From NCBI GenBank assembly GCA_052139675.1, contig JBKQWE010000025.1, positions 1 through 64,000 of the forward strand: a stretch of 64,000 nt of DNA, in the 5' to 3' direction. A program made the position numbers and the translations under genes. This DNA comes from JBEKCB01 sp052139675 (GTDB lineage: Bacteria; Planctomycetota; Brocadiia; CAIUPP01). The notes under the pieces are model-generated. The model ran no database searches and had not been told where the DNA came from. It saw nothing but the letters and a program-made list of their open reading frames with translations. Positions 25,405-33,906 of this stretch are shown one piece after another; position 1 is the first letter of the stretch, and every line of letters starts with the position of its first letter.

Positions 25405-25605
25405 ATGATCGCGAAGGCTCAGATGTCGAACAAGAGATCGAGGACCGCTCGGCTGCCGCTTCTGAAGGAGCGCTACCAGAAGCTCATTCTGAAGCAGCGG
25501 CAGGAGATCGAGAAGGAACTGCTGGAGAGCTTCCAGGAAGAGAACGACCTGGAAATGGAGATGGAGTCCGAACCCGATCAAACGGCCATGATCGAAGCCG
25601 AGTAA
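25405..25605 (+). CDS. Small charged hypothetical protein behind a very strong promoter
   Basis: 66 residues. The first ~35 are basic and helical (NKRSRTARLPLLKERYQKLI, then KQRQEIEKELLE), followed by a strongly acidic tail (QEENDLEMEMESEPDQ). It looks like one amphipathic helix or coiled coil with a disordered acidic end; there are no cysteines and no membrane segment. The ATG at 25405 follows AAGGAG and GAGAAGG. I do not recognise a family. The promoter quality implies high expression, as for a ribosome-, polymerase- or nucleoid-associated factor, but that is inference. A hairpin at 25665-25703 closes the unit. Confidence 0.6.
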   Translation: MIAKAQMSNKRSRTARLPLLKERYQKLILKQRQEIEKELLESFQEENDLEMEMESEPDQTAMIEAE

Positions 25606-25664
25606 CGCTCCCCCTCGAACGGCACAATCCCGCTTCGTCCACGGCACACCCCATCGCGACCGAG

Positions 25665-25703
25665 CGCCGGTTCCCGGAACCCGTCCGCGTTCAGGAACCG
25701 GCG
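25665..25703 (+). terminator. Hairpin downstream of the small charged protein
   Basis: CGCCGGTTCC at 25665-25674 pairs with GGAACCGGCG at 25694-25703. No T-run follows, so it is a possible rather than certain terminator. The rest of 25606-25754 shows no gene. Confidence 0.4.
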
Positions 25704-25754
25704 AGCGCTCCCCGTGTCGGCGCGCCGCGCGCGGCCGGGGCGGGCGAGTCCCGG

Positions 25755-26774
25755 TCACTTCGCGGAATCTCCATATTCCGCAATCAGCTTCTCGTCCGCC
25801 GCGGCCTCGGATCCGGCAAGCCCCTCGTCCAGGAGCGCTACGAAGCGCGCTTCGGGTATGCGGCGCGACAGGGCGTTCATCCGGTCGCCGATCTCCCGGA
25901 TTCGATTCACGCGCTCAACGATGCGTTTCAACTCCGCCTCGCTGCCGGTTTGAGGGAATTTCGTCATGGCCGACGACTGCAGCGTCAGGCCCATGAATTC
26001 ACCGAGCAGGAGCGTCTTCTCGGCCTCCAGCCGCTTTCCGAGGACGATGCAGTCCCGCGCCGCCTGCTCGTTGGCGCCTTCCCAATCCAGGCAGCGCCAG
26101 CCGGCATTGCCCAATTGCGCCTCACCGCGGAAGGAGAGCGCCAGGTAACGCGCGGTGAATTTCGGGTAGCCGGCGAATTCGCCCGCGGCCACGGCGTCCA
26201 GTCGCAGCGCCGCGCAGTACGAGTCGAATTTCGGATGGCGGCTCGCCTCGGCCAGCGCCCGGGCGGCGTCGGCGAACTTCCCTTCATTCGCCCGCCACGC
26301 CGCCTCGAGGTAGTAAGGGACGGAGTTTTCCGGCTCCAGTTTCCGCCATCGGTCCAGGGCTTCCAGGAACTCCGGTTCGGATACTTCCCTCTGCCGCTGA
26401 AAAACGGTCGCCCGGTACGCAAGATCGGCCAGCGGCGCCGGATCTTCGGGCGCTTTGGAAACGGCCAGGCGCAGCAGCGCGGGCGCGAGAGGATTTTCCG
26501 GGGTGGCGACCGCAACGGCGCCCAGCAGCAAGCGGACATCTCCGCTGTCGCGGATTCTCCCCAGGTCCGTCGGCGTGAACTGCATGGCCTGGAAAAGCTC
26601 CGTCATCTTTCTCATATTCTGCTGGTTCAGAAGCGGGGAATGCTTATCGGGTTTCAGCGCGGCCAACTCGTGCAGGTCATTGAACGTGGGCGGGTGGCTC
26701 GGCGCAGTCCGGCATGCGGCAAGGGAGACGGCGACCCACGCGGCGGCTGAGATCGTGAGCAGGGTTCGCTTCAT
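25755..26774 (-). CDS. Predicted lipoprotein of unknown function
   Basis: 339 residues. A lipoprotein signal (KRT, hydrophobic core, lipobox SLAAC with the cysteine near residue 20) anchors it to a membrane. The body is almost entirely helical, with alanine-rich pairs such as ADAARALAEA and PLADLAYRA that suggest TPR-like repeats. The ATG at 26774 follows GAGGAGATGGACC. The gene follows murJ on the same strand with a 41-base gap, so it may be co-transcribed with it. No named family recognised. Confidence 0.72.
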   Translation of the reverse strand: MKRTLLTISAAAWVAVSLAACRTAPSHPPTFNDLHELAALKPDKHSPLLNQQNMRKMTELFQAMQFTPTDLGRIRDSGDVRLLLGAVAVATPENPLAPALLRLAVSKAPEDPAPLADLAYRATVFQRQREVSEPEFLEALDRWRKLEPENSVPYYLEAAWRANEGKFADAARALAEASRHPKFDSYCAALRLDAVAAGEFAGYPKFTARYLALSFRGEAQLGNAGWRCLDWEGANEQAARDCIVLGKRLEAEKTLLLGEFMGLTLQSSAMTKFPQTGSEAELKRIVERVNRIREIGDRMNALSRRIPEARFVALLDEGLAGSEAAADEKLIAEYGDSAK

Positions 26775-26815
26775 GGTCCATCTCCTCGCCATCAGGTTTT
26801 CCGAGCCTCAATCGC

Positions 26816-28411
26816 TCAGCCGTCCGAAGCAGCCGGATCTTTCTTGCGGCGGAAGGACTGCATGAACTCGCGCAGCTCCGTTGCGCCCAGCGCCCAGGCC
26901 GCCAGCAGGAAGACCCCGCACACCGCCGTCAGGGCGCAGCCGAGCGCCAGGAGCTGCCAGGCCCGCGGCGCGGCCGCCGCCGGCCCGCCGGCCGCCCGCA
27001 GGATTCCGTAGAACGCGCCGTATCCGGCCAACCCGGCGACCGCGGCGGCGACGGCGGACTTGACCGCGCTGGCCGCCACGGCGCGCCCGCCCATCGGACC
27101 GATCTTCCTTCTCAGGTGTATCCACAGCAGCGCCATGTTCCCGACTCCGCAGATGCTGCTCGCGAGCGCCAGCCCCGCCTCGCGCATCGGCCAGACCAGG
27201 ATCGCGTTCAGGGTGAAGTTCGCGCCGACCATCATCACGGCGATTCGCCGGGGCGTGTAGACGTCCTGCTGCGCGTAGAACGCGCGCGCCAGCACCTGCA
27301 CGCCGCAGAACGCCCACAGGCCGAGGGTAAAACAGAAGAAGACCGCCGCCGTCCGCGCCGTGGCATCGGCGGTGAACCGCCCGCCTTGATAGAGCGCCCG
27401 CACGATCGGCGCGCTGAGCGCAACCGTGGCGGCGACGCAGGGAAGCGATACGAAGAACACCGTCCGCAGCGACAGGCCCACGGCGCTCAGGAACGCCTTG
27501 CGGTCGCCCACGGCCTCGTGATGCGCCAGCGCGGGAAGCACCGCCGTCGCCAGCGCGATCCCCAGCACGCCCAGCGGAAACTGCATCAGCCGGTTGCCGT
27601 AGAAGAGCGCGCTGTTCGCGCCCGCGTCCTTCACGCAGAACTGGGCGAAGAGCTGGTCCACGTACGTGTTGACCTGGATGACGCCCACTCCCAGCGCCAC
27701 CGGCAGCATCAGTTGAACGATCTGCCGCAGTCCCGGATGCGCCAGGTCCCAGACCATCTCAAAATGCATCCCGCAGCGCCGCAGCATCAGCGCTTGGTAG
27801 ACGAATTGCAGCCCGCCGGAAATCAGCACGCCCACCGCCAGCGCGGTGACGCCGCGGTTCAGGTCCGTGACGCCGCAGCGCCACAGCAGGATGATCGCGG
27901 CGATCCAGCAGATGTTCATGATCGTCGGAGCGAATGCGGGCCGGAGGAAATGCCCTTGGACGTTCAGCGCCGCGCCCTGCAGCGCGGTCAGGCAGATCAG
28001 CGGGAGGTACGGCATCAGGATCATCAGCAGCAGGCAGAAGAGCCGCCACTTCTCCGCGAGCAGGCCCGAGAGCATCGCCGCGGCGCAGAGCAGCCAGGCC
28101 AGGAGCGTGATGGCCATGAGGAGCGCGGCGAGCGCGGTCATGACCGCGTTGAGCAGCCGCCGCGCGTCGCCGGCGGGATCGAGTCCCTCGCGCGCGTAGA
28201 TCGGGACGAACGATGCGTTCAGCGCCCCTTCGCCGAAGAGAGAGCGAAACTGGTTCGGCACCTGGAAGGCCATGAAGAACATGTCCGTCGCGACGCCCGC
28301 GCCGAAGAAGCGCGCGGTGCAAACTTCGCGCACGAGCCCGAGCATCCGGCTGGCCAGCGTCCCAAGGCCGGTCTTGAGCATGCCGGGAAGTATGTCGTGT
28401 TTTTCAGGCAT
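26816..28411 (-). CDS. murJ: Lipid II flippase MurJ (MviN family)
   Basis: 531 residues, about 14 membrane helices, MOP exporter superfamily. It flips the peptidoglycan precursor lipid II to the periplasm. Typical pieces are LGTLASRMLGLVREV at the N terminus, FFMAFQVPNQFRSLFGEGALNASFVPIY, and NAILVWPMREAGLALASSI later. The arginines in SRMLGLVRE and the NQFR region correspond to the essential cavity residues. The start at 28411 lacks an obvious ribosome site. The segment 28423-28503 upstream is a repeat, so transcription may begin within or before that element. Confidence 0.94.
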   Translation of the reverse strand: MPEKHDILPGMLKTGLGTLASRMLGLVREVCTARFFGAGVATDMFFMAFQVPNQFRSLFGEGALNASFVPIYAREGLDPAGDARRLLNAVMTALAALLMAITLLAWLLCAAAMLSGLLAEKWRLFCLLLMILMPYLPLICLTALQGAALNVQGHFLRPAFAPTIMNICWIAAIILLWRCGVTDLNRGVTALAVGVLISGGLQFVYQALMLRRCGMHFEMVWDLAHPGLRQIVQLMLPVALGVGVIQVNTYVDQLFAQFCVKDAGANSALFYGNRLMQFPLGVLGIALATAVLPALAHHEAVGDRKAFLSAVGLSLRTVFFVSLPCVAATVALSAPIVRALYQGGRFTADATARTAAVFFCFTLGLWAFCGVQVLARAFYAQQDVYTPRRIAVMMVGANFTLNAILVWPMREAGLALASSICGVGNMALLWIHLRRKIGPMGGRAVAASAVKSAVAAAVAGLAGYGAFYGILRAAGGPAAAAPRAWQLLALGCALTAVCGVFLLAAWALGATELREFMQSFRRKKDPAASDG

Positions 28412-28422
28412 CTATATCGGAC

Positions 28423-28503
28423 TCGTAATCGTCCTCGTCGTCGTCCTCGTCCTCGAACGGCCGTTACGCACGACCGAGGACGAGGACGACGACGAGGACG
28501 ATT
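28423..28503. repeat. GTCCTC-unit palindrome, copy 1 (left of the aldolase gene)
   Basis: CGTCCTCGTCGT-type triplet/hexamer arrays at 28423-28455 face an inverted GAGGACGAGGACGAC array at 28475-28503. The centre, AACGGCCGTTACG, is shared with the copy at 29439-29524. It lies between murJ and the aldolase gene. Confidence 0.9.
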
Positions 28504-28509
28504 GGGAGT

Positions 28510-29418
28510 TTACGCGCACAGTTTCGCCCGCGAGCCGGCGATGCCGTAGACCTCGACGATGAGTTCCTCGACCTTCGCGGCGACGGCCTCCTGCGCGGCC
28601 TGCTCGCCCTTGCCGGCGGCCAGCGACTTTTCGTAAGCCTGTCGTATCTCCGTTCCGATGTTGATCTTAGCGATGCCGTTGCGGATGCCTTCGAGGACGG
28701 ATTCTTTCTGCACGCCCGATCCGCCGTGGAGCACCAGCGGCACGCCGGCGGCCAGGCGCAAGGCGCGCAGATGTTCGATGTGCAGGCGCGCGGAAAACTT
28801 CGCCTGGTCCTTGGCCGCGCCGGTGATCGCGCCGTGGATGCTGCCGGCGGCCACGCTCAGCCAGTCCACGCCGGTCTCCTTCACGAACCGCCGCGCCTCG
28901 TCCGGGTCGGTGAATCCTCTCTTCGTCCGGAAGAGTTCCTCGTACGGCGGGATCGGCCCGGCCTCGTGTCCGAGCACCGCGCCGAGCTCCGCCTCGACGG
29001 CCACCTTCGGGTGGCACATCTCGACCACCTTCCGGACCGCCGCGATGTTCTCTTCCAGCGGCAGGCGCGAGCCGTCGAGCATCACCGACTCGAACCGGAG
29101 GTCCAGTCCCTTGCGGATCAGCTTCTCCCAATCCAGGCGCTTGTGTTCCTCGTCAATCACCGGCACGTGGTCGAGGTGGAGCGCCACGAACTCCGGGTTC
29201 GCCTCCTTGCGGTACTCGGCGGCGACCGCGTCGAAACTCTTCGCGCCGAACCGCGTCACGTCCGGCATCGCCACCTCGGCCAGCCCGAACGTCCCGAGCC
29301 GCTCAAGCGTCCGCGCCACCGGCCGGGTCATCGGCAGGTAGGCGATATTGAACGCCGGGATCAGGATCCGCTTCTCGCACGCCGACTTCATCATCTCCGC
29401 GACGGAGGGTCTCTTCAC
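28510..29418 (-). CDS. Class II (zinc) fructose-bisphosphate-type aldolase
   Basis: 302-residue TIM barrel that splits or forms a ketose bisphosphate between triose-phosphate and an aldehyde. Metal and catalytic residues appear in LHLDHVPV, VEAELGAV with GHE, AAGSIHGA and LVLHGGSG, and phosphate binding in KINIGTEIR. The sequence is nearer to the KbaY/GatY tagatose-type subgroup than to FbaA. The GTG start at 29418 follows GGGAGACTCGCG; a longer upstream frame runs into repeat DNA. The gene is bracketed by two copies of the same GTCCTC palindrome. With araB and araD next door it probably belongs to sugar catabolism. Confidence 0.9.
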   Translation of the reverse strand: MKRPSVAEMMKSACEKRILIPAFNIAYLPMTRPVARTLERLGTFGLAEVAMPDVTRFGAKSFDAVAAEYRKEANPEFVALHLDHVPVIDEEHKRLDWEKLIRKGLDLRFESVMLDGSRLPLEENIAAVRKVVEMCHPKVAVEAELGAVLGHEAGPIPPYEELFRTKRGFTDPDEARRFVKETGVDWLSVAAGSIHGAITGAAKDQAKFSARLHIEHLRALRLAAGVPLVLHGGSGVQKESVLEGIRNGIAKINIGTEIRQAYEKSLAAGKGEQAAQEAVAAKVEELIVEVYGIAGSRAKLCA

Positions 29419-29438
29419 CGCGAGTCTCCCATAAAGCA

Positions 29439-29524
29439 ATCGTCCTCGTCGTCGTCCTCGTCCCCGTCCTCGAACGGCCGTTACGAACGGCCGAGGACGA
29501 GGACGAGATCGAGGACGAGGACGA
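29439..29524. repeat. GTCCTC-unit palindrome, copy 2 (right of the aldolase gene)
   Basis: Same architecture and same AACGGCCGTTACG centre as the copy at 28423-28503, with small unit-number differences. Arms at 29439-29472 and 29492-29524. It lies between the divergent aldolase and araB genes. Confidence 0.9.
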
Positions 29525-29607
29525 TCCGTTCCAACGGCTCGCGCAGCATATCGCGCGCAGGGGCGCGGCGTCAAACGGCTGCACCTATGTCAGTTTGGAC
29601 AAAGCCC

Positions 29608-29635
29608 TTGCAAAAACCGCCGCCTCGGAGATAAT
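29608..29635 (+). promoter_or_regulatory. Probable promoter of araB-araD
   Basis: TTGCAA at 29608-29613 and GATAAT at 29630-29635, spacer 16 bases. The leader to the araB ATG at 29686 would be about 45 bases. No AraC-type site is evident. Confidence 0.5.
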
Positions 29636-29685
29636 AGTGCAACGGTCCAATCCGCTGGATGTCAAAATGTTCCGGGGAGCCGGCG

Positions 29686-31398
29686 ATGAAGAGATATGCG
29701 TTGGGACTCGACTACGGGACGAACTCCTGCCGCTGCCTGATCGTGGACCTGGCCGACGGGCGCGAGGTGGAAAGCTGCGTGTTCGATTTCCCGTCCGGCG
29801 CGGCGGGTATCCTGCTCGATCCGCGCGAGCCGAACCTGGCGCGGCAGAATCCGCAGGACTACGTCGCCGCGCTGGGCGTCGTGCCTCGGACGATCCGCCG
29901 CGCGAGGAAGGCGGACCGCCGGTTCGACCCGGCGCAGATCGTCGGCATCGGCGTGGACACCACCGGCAGCACGCCGATGCCGGTGGACCGCGACGGCACG
30001 CCGCTGGCGATGCTGCCGCAGTTCAAGGGGAACCTCGATGCGATGGCCTGGCTCTGGAAGGACCATACCGGCCACGCCGAGGCGGCGGAGATCACCGCCC
30101 GCGCGCGGAAAATCCGCCCGCAGTACCTGGCCAAATGCGGCGGGACTTATTCCTCGGAGTGGTTCTGGAGCAAGGCCCTGTGCTGCAAGCGCGCCGCGCC
30201 GAAGGTCTTCGCCGCCGCGCACAGCTTCGTCGAGCACTGCGACTGGATGCCCGCGCTGCTCGCCGGCGACACGCGGCCGGAGAAAATCGTCCGCGGCGTC
30301 TGCGCCGCCGGCCACAAGGCGATGTACTGCCCGGAATGGGGCGGCCTGCCGGACGAGGAGTTCCTGCGCGGGCTCGACCCGGCGCTGGCCGCGCTCCGCC
30401 GGCGGCTCTACGAGAGGGCGGTGCCCGCCGACCACGGGGCGGGGCGGCTCTCGGCGGAATGGGCGAAGAAGCTCGGGCTGAGGCCGGGCATCGCGGTCGC
30501 CGCCGGCGCGTTCGACGCGCACATGGGCGCGGTCGGCGCCGGGATCCGCGAGGGCACGCTCGTGAAAATCCTCGGCACGAGCACCTGCGACATGATGGTC
30601 ATGCCCAACGCGAAGAAGCTCGCCGACATCCCCGGAGTCTGCGGGATCGTGGACGGCTCGATCCTGCCCGGGTTCTACGGCATCGAGGCCGGGCAATCGG
30701 CGGTCGGCGACATCTTCCTCTGGTTCATCGCCCATCTCGTGCCGGAGCGCTTCGGCCGGACGACGGACGAGAAATTCAAGACGCTCGGCGCGCTCGCCGC
30801 GAAGCAGAAGCCCGGCGAGCACGGCCTGCTGGCGCTCGACTGGAACAACGGCAACCGCACGATCCTCGTGGACGTGCGCCTGAGCGGGCTGCTGCTCGGG
30901 CAGACGCTGCACACCGAGGCGCACGAGATTTACCGTGCGCTGATCGAGGCGACCGCGTTCGGCGCGCTGACGATCGCCAAGCGCATCGAGGAGTACGGCG
31001 TGCCGGTGAAGGAGTTCGTCAACTGCGGCGGCCTGGCGGCGAAGAACCCGCTGCTGATGCAGATCTACGCCGACGTCACCGGGCGGCCGATGAAGGTCTC
31101 GCGCAGCGACCAGACCTGCGCGCTCGGCGCGGCCATCTTCGGCGCCGTCGCGGCCGGCAAAGAGGCCGGCGGATTCGCCGGCGTGCCCGAGGCGCAGCGG
31201 GCCGTCTGCGGCGTGAAGGACAAGTTCTACCGCCCGAACCCCAAGGCGCAGGCGGTCTACGCCGAGCTCTACCCGCTCTACCGCGCGCTCCACGACGCCT
31301 TCGGCACTCGCGAGTGGTCGGGCAAACTCGACCACGTGATGAAGGACCTGATCCAAATACGCGAACGGCAACGGGCCGGAAGTCAGAAGTCAGAATGA
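29686..31398 (+). CDS. araB: Ribulokinase
   Basis: FGGY-family sugar kinase that phosphorylates L-ribulose to L-ribulose 5-phosphate. The 570-residue length is typical. The N-terminal ATPase motif LGLDYGTNSCR, the DTTGSTPMPVD substrate loop, GAFDAHMGAVGAG, LGTSTCDMM and the C-terminal NCGGLAAKNPLLMQIYADV are all as expected for AraB. The ATG at 29686 follows CCGGGGAGCCGGCG-like sequence. The last residues, SQKSE, and the stop are coded by the repeat at 31381-31438. araD follows 67 bases on. No arabinose isomerase is in the window. Confidence 0.95.
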   Translation: MKRYALGLDYGTNSCRCLIVDLADGREVESCVFDFPSGAAGILLDPREPNLARQNPQDYVAALGVVPRTIRRARKADRRFDPAQIVGIGVDTTGSTPMPVDRDGTPLAMLPQFKGNLDAMAWLWKDHTGHAEAAEITARARKIRPQYLAKCGGTYSSEWFWSKALCCKRAAPKVFAAAHSFVEHCDWMPALLAGDTRPEKIVRGVCAAGHKAMYCPEWGGLPDEEFLRGLDPALAALRRRLYERAVPADHGAGRLSAEWAKKLGLRPGIAVAAGAFDAHMGAVGAGIREGTLVKILGTSTCDMMVMPNAKKLADIPGVCGIVDGSILPGFYGIEAGQSAVGDIFLWFIAHLVPERFGRTTDEKFKTLGALAAKQKPGEHGLLALDWNNGNRTILVDVRLSGLLLGQTLHTEAHEIYRALIEATAFGALTIAKRIEEYGVPVKEFVNCGGLAAKNPLLMQIYADVTGRPMKVSRSDQTCALGAAIFGAVAAGKEAGGFAGVPEAQRAVCGVKDKFYRPNPKAQAVYAELYPLYRALHDAFGTREWSGKLDHVMKDLIQIRERQRAGSQKSE

Positions 31399-31438
31399 TG
31401 AGTGACGAAGTGCTTCATCACTCATCATTCGCACTTCT
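31381..31438. repeat. AGTCAGA/GATGAGTGA palindrome after araB
   Basis: Arms 31393-31410 and 31413-31430 pair with one mismatch and a 2-base loop, preceded by tandem AGTCAGA units. It encodes the araB stop codon and could act as a hairpin between araB and araD. Confidence 0.85.
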
Positions 31439-31465
31439 CAGTTTCCTTGGTGGTGAGAAGAATCC

Positions 31466-32158
31466 ATGCTTGAGGACCTGAAGGCGCAGGTGTGCCGGGC
31501 GAACCGGGAACTGGAGCGCTGCCGGCTGGTGACGCTGACGTTCGGCAACGTCAGCGGTTTCGACCGCGCGAAGGGGATGATGGCGATCAAGCCCAGCGGC
31601 GTCGGCTATGCGCAGTTGAAGCCGCGCGACATCGTGATCGTGGACCTGGACGGAGTGCGCGCGGAGGGCAGGCTGGAACCCTCGACGGACGCGCCGACGC
31701 ACCTGGCGCTCTACCGCGCTTTCGCGGGGATCGGCGGCGTGACGCACACGCACAGCCCCTGCGCGACGATGTTCGCGCAGGCCGGCCGCGGCATTCCGTG
31801 CCTCGGGACGACGCACGCGGACCATTTCAACGGCGAGGTGCCCGTCACGCGGGCCCTGACTCGCAAAGAGGTCGCCGGCCAGTACGAGGTGAACACCGGC
31901 CGCGCGATCGTGGAGCGGTTCAGGAGGATCAACCCGAACGAGATGCCCGCCGTCCTCGTCGCACATCATGGCCCGTTCACATGGGGCAGGACCGCGGCCG
32001 AATCGCTGACGAACAGCGTCGCGCTCGAACTGGTCGCGCAGACCGCGCTGGGCACGTTGCAACTCAACGGCGCAATCGGCCCGATCCCGGATTTCCTCCT
32101 CGCGAAACACTTCCTCCGCAAGCACGGACCGGGCGCGTATTACGGGCAGAAAAGCTAG
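31466..32158 (+). CDS. araD: L-ribulose-5-phosphate 4-epimerase
   Basis: 230-residue class II aldolase/adducin-fold zinc enzyme that converts L-ribulose 5-phosphate to D-xylulose 5-phosphate, completing the L-arabinose route begun by AraB. The zinc histidines are in THTHSPCA and VAHHGPFTWG. LTFGNVSGFDR near residue 23 and KPSGVGY bind phosphate, and a C-terminal tyrosine pair (AYYGQ) is conserved. The gene is convergent with the MFS carrier, whose stop overlaps by four bases. Confidence 0.95.
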   Translation: MLEDLKAQVCRANRELERCRLVTLTFGNVSGFDRAKGMMAIKPSGVGYAQLKPRDIVIVDLDGVRAEGRLEPSTDAPTHLALYRAFAGIGGVTHTHSPCATMFAQAGRGIPCLGTTHADHFNGEVPVTRALTRKEVAGQYEVNTGRAIVERFRRINPNEMPAVLVAHHGPFTWGRTAAESLTNSVALELVAQTALGTLQLNGAIGPIPDFLLAKHFLRKHGPGAYYGQKS

Positions 32159-33444
32159 CCGACTTCCTTTTCGCGCGCGGGGAAAAATGCCGCGCCGCAC
32201 GTGGCGGGGATCATCAGGATGAAGCAGATCGCGTAGAGGCAGTGGAACTGCCCGAGCGTGATCGGGCCGACTGGCACGGCCGCGCTCCGGAGAGCTTCCA
32301 GGATCGGGACCGCCACGACTCCGCCGATGCAGAAAATGCCGATGGACAGCACGTTGGCGATGGCAAAATAGACCGGCCGGCCGGGAGTCTCCGGCACGGA
32401 ATCGTAAAGCGCCATCGCCGCGGCGATCGAGAAGGCCGCGTCCGCGAGGCCGACCAGCGCCCAGGCCGCGTACAGCGGCCAGGTGCGTTCCGGCGTGCAG
32501 AACAGGTACGCGAGGAAGAACAACGTGTACAGCGGCCCGCACGCCCAGAGCACCCGCCGGATGCCGTGCCGGTGAATGAACCGCCCGCAGAACCCCGTCA
32601 CGAGCAGCTTCACGCCCAGGTAGCCGATGGCCACGTACGCGATCCGGCTCTCCTTCATCTGGAGCACTTTGAGATTGAACACCTGGTAATAGGGGATCGC
32701 CAGCAGGAACGGAATGTTGTAGACGAAGAACCCGGCGAGGTAATTGCGGAACGGCTTGACGCGGAGCGCCTCGCGCGCGTCCTTCCAGGTGACGCGCGCC
32801 AACGCCGAGCGGACGGGCATCGGCGCGCGCCGCAGCGCGAGGACCGAGAGCACCCCGAACACGCCGCCGCCGGCCAGCGCCAGGCCGAGGCCGAACGAAT
32901 CGGACTTCGCGATCCGCTCGGCTACGTAGCCCGCCACCAGCATCGCCACGATCGTGCACGCGCTGATCACCCGGAACCGCCAGCCGAGGTAGCCCGGCCG
33001 GATGGCCACCGGGATGCTGGACGCCAGCCAATCGTCGGCCAGCGGACGCGTCAGATGATAGGCGGCGCCCGCCAGAAAAATCCCCGCGCCCAGCGCCCAG
33101 AGCCGCAGGCCCGCCGGCAGAAAAGGCGTCGCGAGCGCCGTGACGATCAGCGCCAGCGGCTCGCACAGGGCGACCGAGAGGATGAACCGCTTCTTGTCCG
33201 GGATGAAATTGACCACCGCGATGCTCACGACTTGCAGCAGGCAGGCGAAGCTCACGACCGACGTGATCAGCCCGACGCGCTCCTTCGCCAGGCCCAGCGA
33301 GAGCGCGAACGAGACGAAAATGAACAGCCCGCCGCCGCAGGTGGTGTCGTAGAAACTCCGCAGCCCGACGCTCCAGTTGAACGCCGCAAGAGACGTGCGG
33401 CTCTGCGCGCGGCTGAGGTTGGGATTCGCGCCGGATTCTTCCAT
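32155..33444 (-). CDS. Major facilitator superfamily transporter
   Basis: 429 residues with about 12 predicted membrane helices in two halves split by a basic loop near residues 205-240. An MFS-like RP-containing loop (HLTRPLADDW) follows the third or fourth helix. It has no signal peptide and sits in the inner membrane. Substrate is not evident; its position convergent to araBD makes a pentose or sugar-derived solute possible. The ATG at 33444 has no clear ribosome site. Both ends are supported by hydrophobicity. Confidence 0.82.
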   Translation of the reverse strand: MEESGANPNLSRAQSRTSLAAFNWSVGLRSFYDTTCGGGLFIFVSFALSLGLAKERVGLITSVVSFACLLQVVSIAVVNFIPDKKRFILSVALCEPLALIVTALATPFLPAGLRLWALGAGIFLAGAAYHLTRPLADDWLASSIPVAIRPGYLGWRFRVISACTIVAMLVAGYVAERIAKSDSFGLGLALAGGGVFGVLSVLALRRAPMPVRSALARVTWKDAREALRVKPFRNYLAGFFVYNIPFLLAIPYYQVFNLKVLQMKESRIAYVAIGYLGVKLLVTGFCGRFIHRHGIRRVLWACGPLYTLFFLAYLFCTPERTWPLYAAWALVGLADAAFSIAAAMALYDSVPETPGRPVYFAIANVLSIGIFCIGGVVAVPILEALRSAAVPVGPITLGQFHCLYAICFILMIPATCGAAFFPAREKEVG

Positions 33445-33525
33445 GGCGTGATTCTACAACGGACGGCGCCGCCTGCGCGAGTGATGCCCGATGCGGCGTC
33501 CCGCGAAAAAGTTGCATAATATCGG

Positions 33526-33611
33526 GTCATTCCGAGCGGAGCGAGGAATCTCATACAGAGCGCGCCGGCGACGGTCTAAGGTATGAGATGCTTCGCTGCG
33601 CTCAGCATGAC
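33526..33611. repeat. Imperfect 31-bp palindrome (GTCATTCCGAGCGGAGCGAG family)
   Basis: Arms 33526-33556 and 33581-33611 pair with about five mismatches. It resembles the widespread 'GTCATTCTGAGCGAAGCG' class of dispersed bacterial repeats, by recollection. It fills part of the 310-base gap before the tRNA; I see no gene in the rest. Confidence 0.75.
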
Positions 33612-33691
33612 GCGAGCTGGACTTATGCGCGTTATTTCCTGGATTCCACACTATAGAAATGGAGAGGCGCGCTTCACTGCGTCCCAATCGC

Positions 33692-33718
33692 TTGACAGTT
33701 TCGCCCCGGCCTGATAAT
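33692..33718 (+). promoter_or_regulatory. Promoter of the tRNA gene
   Basis: TTGACA at 33692-33697 and GATAAT at 33713-33718 with a 15-base spacer, 36 bases before the first base of the tRNA. The spacing is short, but the hexamers and location fit. Confidence 0.6.
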
Positions 33719-33754
33719 TTAAAAGTCTGCCGCTCAGGCCGCTCAGGAGATCAC

Positions 33755-33826
33755 GGCGGGGTAGCTTAAGGGTTAAGCAGGTTCTTCATAAGGACAAGAG
33801 TGTGGGTTCGACTCCCACCCCCGCCA
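33755..33826 (+). tRNA. tRNA with anticodon CAT (Met, or Ile if lysidine-modified)
   Basis: The acceptor stem GGCGGGG/CCCCGCC pairs perfectly at 33755-33761 and 33819-33825, with discriminator A at 33826. The D stem is GCTT/AAGC with a 7-base loop. The anticodon loop TTCATAA at 33785-33791 gives CAT at 33787-33789. The T arm is GTGGG/CCCAC with loop TTCGACT. The anticodon stem has a G-A mismatch at its top and a T-G wobble. The first pair is G-C, so it is not the usual initiator. CCA is not encoded. Elongator Met is likeliest; Ile (CAU) cannot be excluded. Confidence 0.85.
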
Positions 33827-33906
33827 TTCATCACCAGCGCGCAAGGACGATCCGGCCCCGTTGACTCAGGCCGCGTTTTCCGGTTCCTCTCGGCGAAAGG
33901 AAGTTT

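Noticed and set aside
31418..33517. A 699-codon minus-strand open frame across araD and the MFS gene
   Set aside because: It conflicts with araD on the opposite strand and with the true MFS frame, which gives clean membrane helices.
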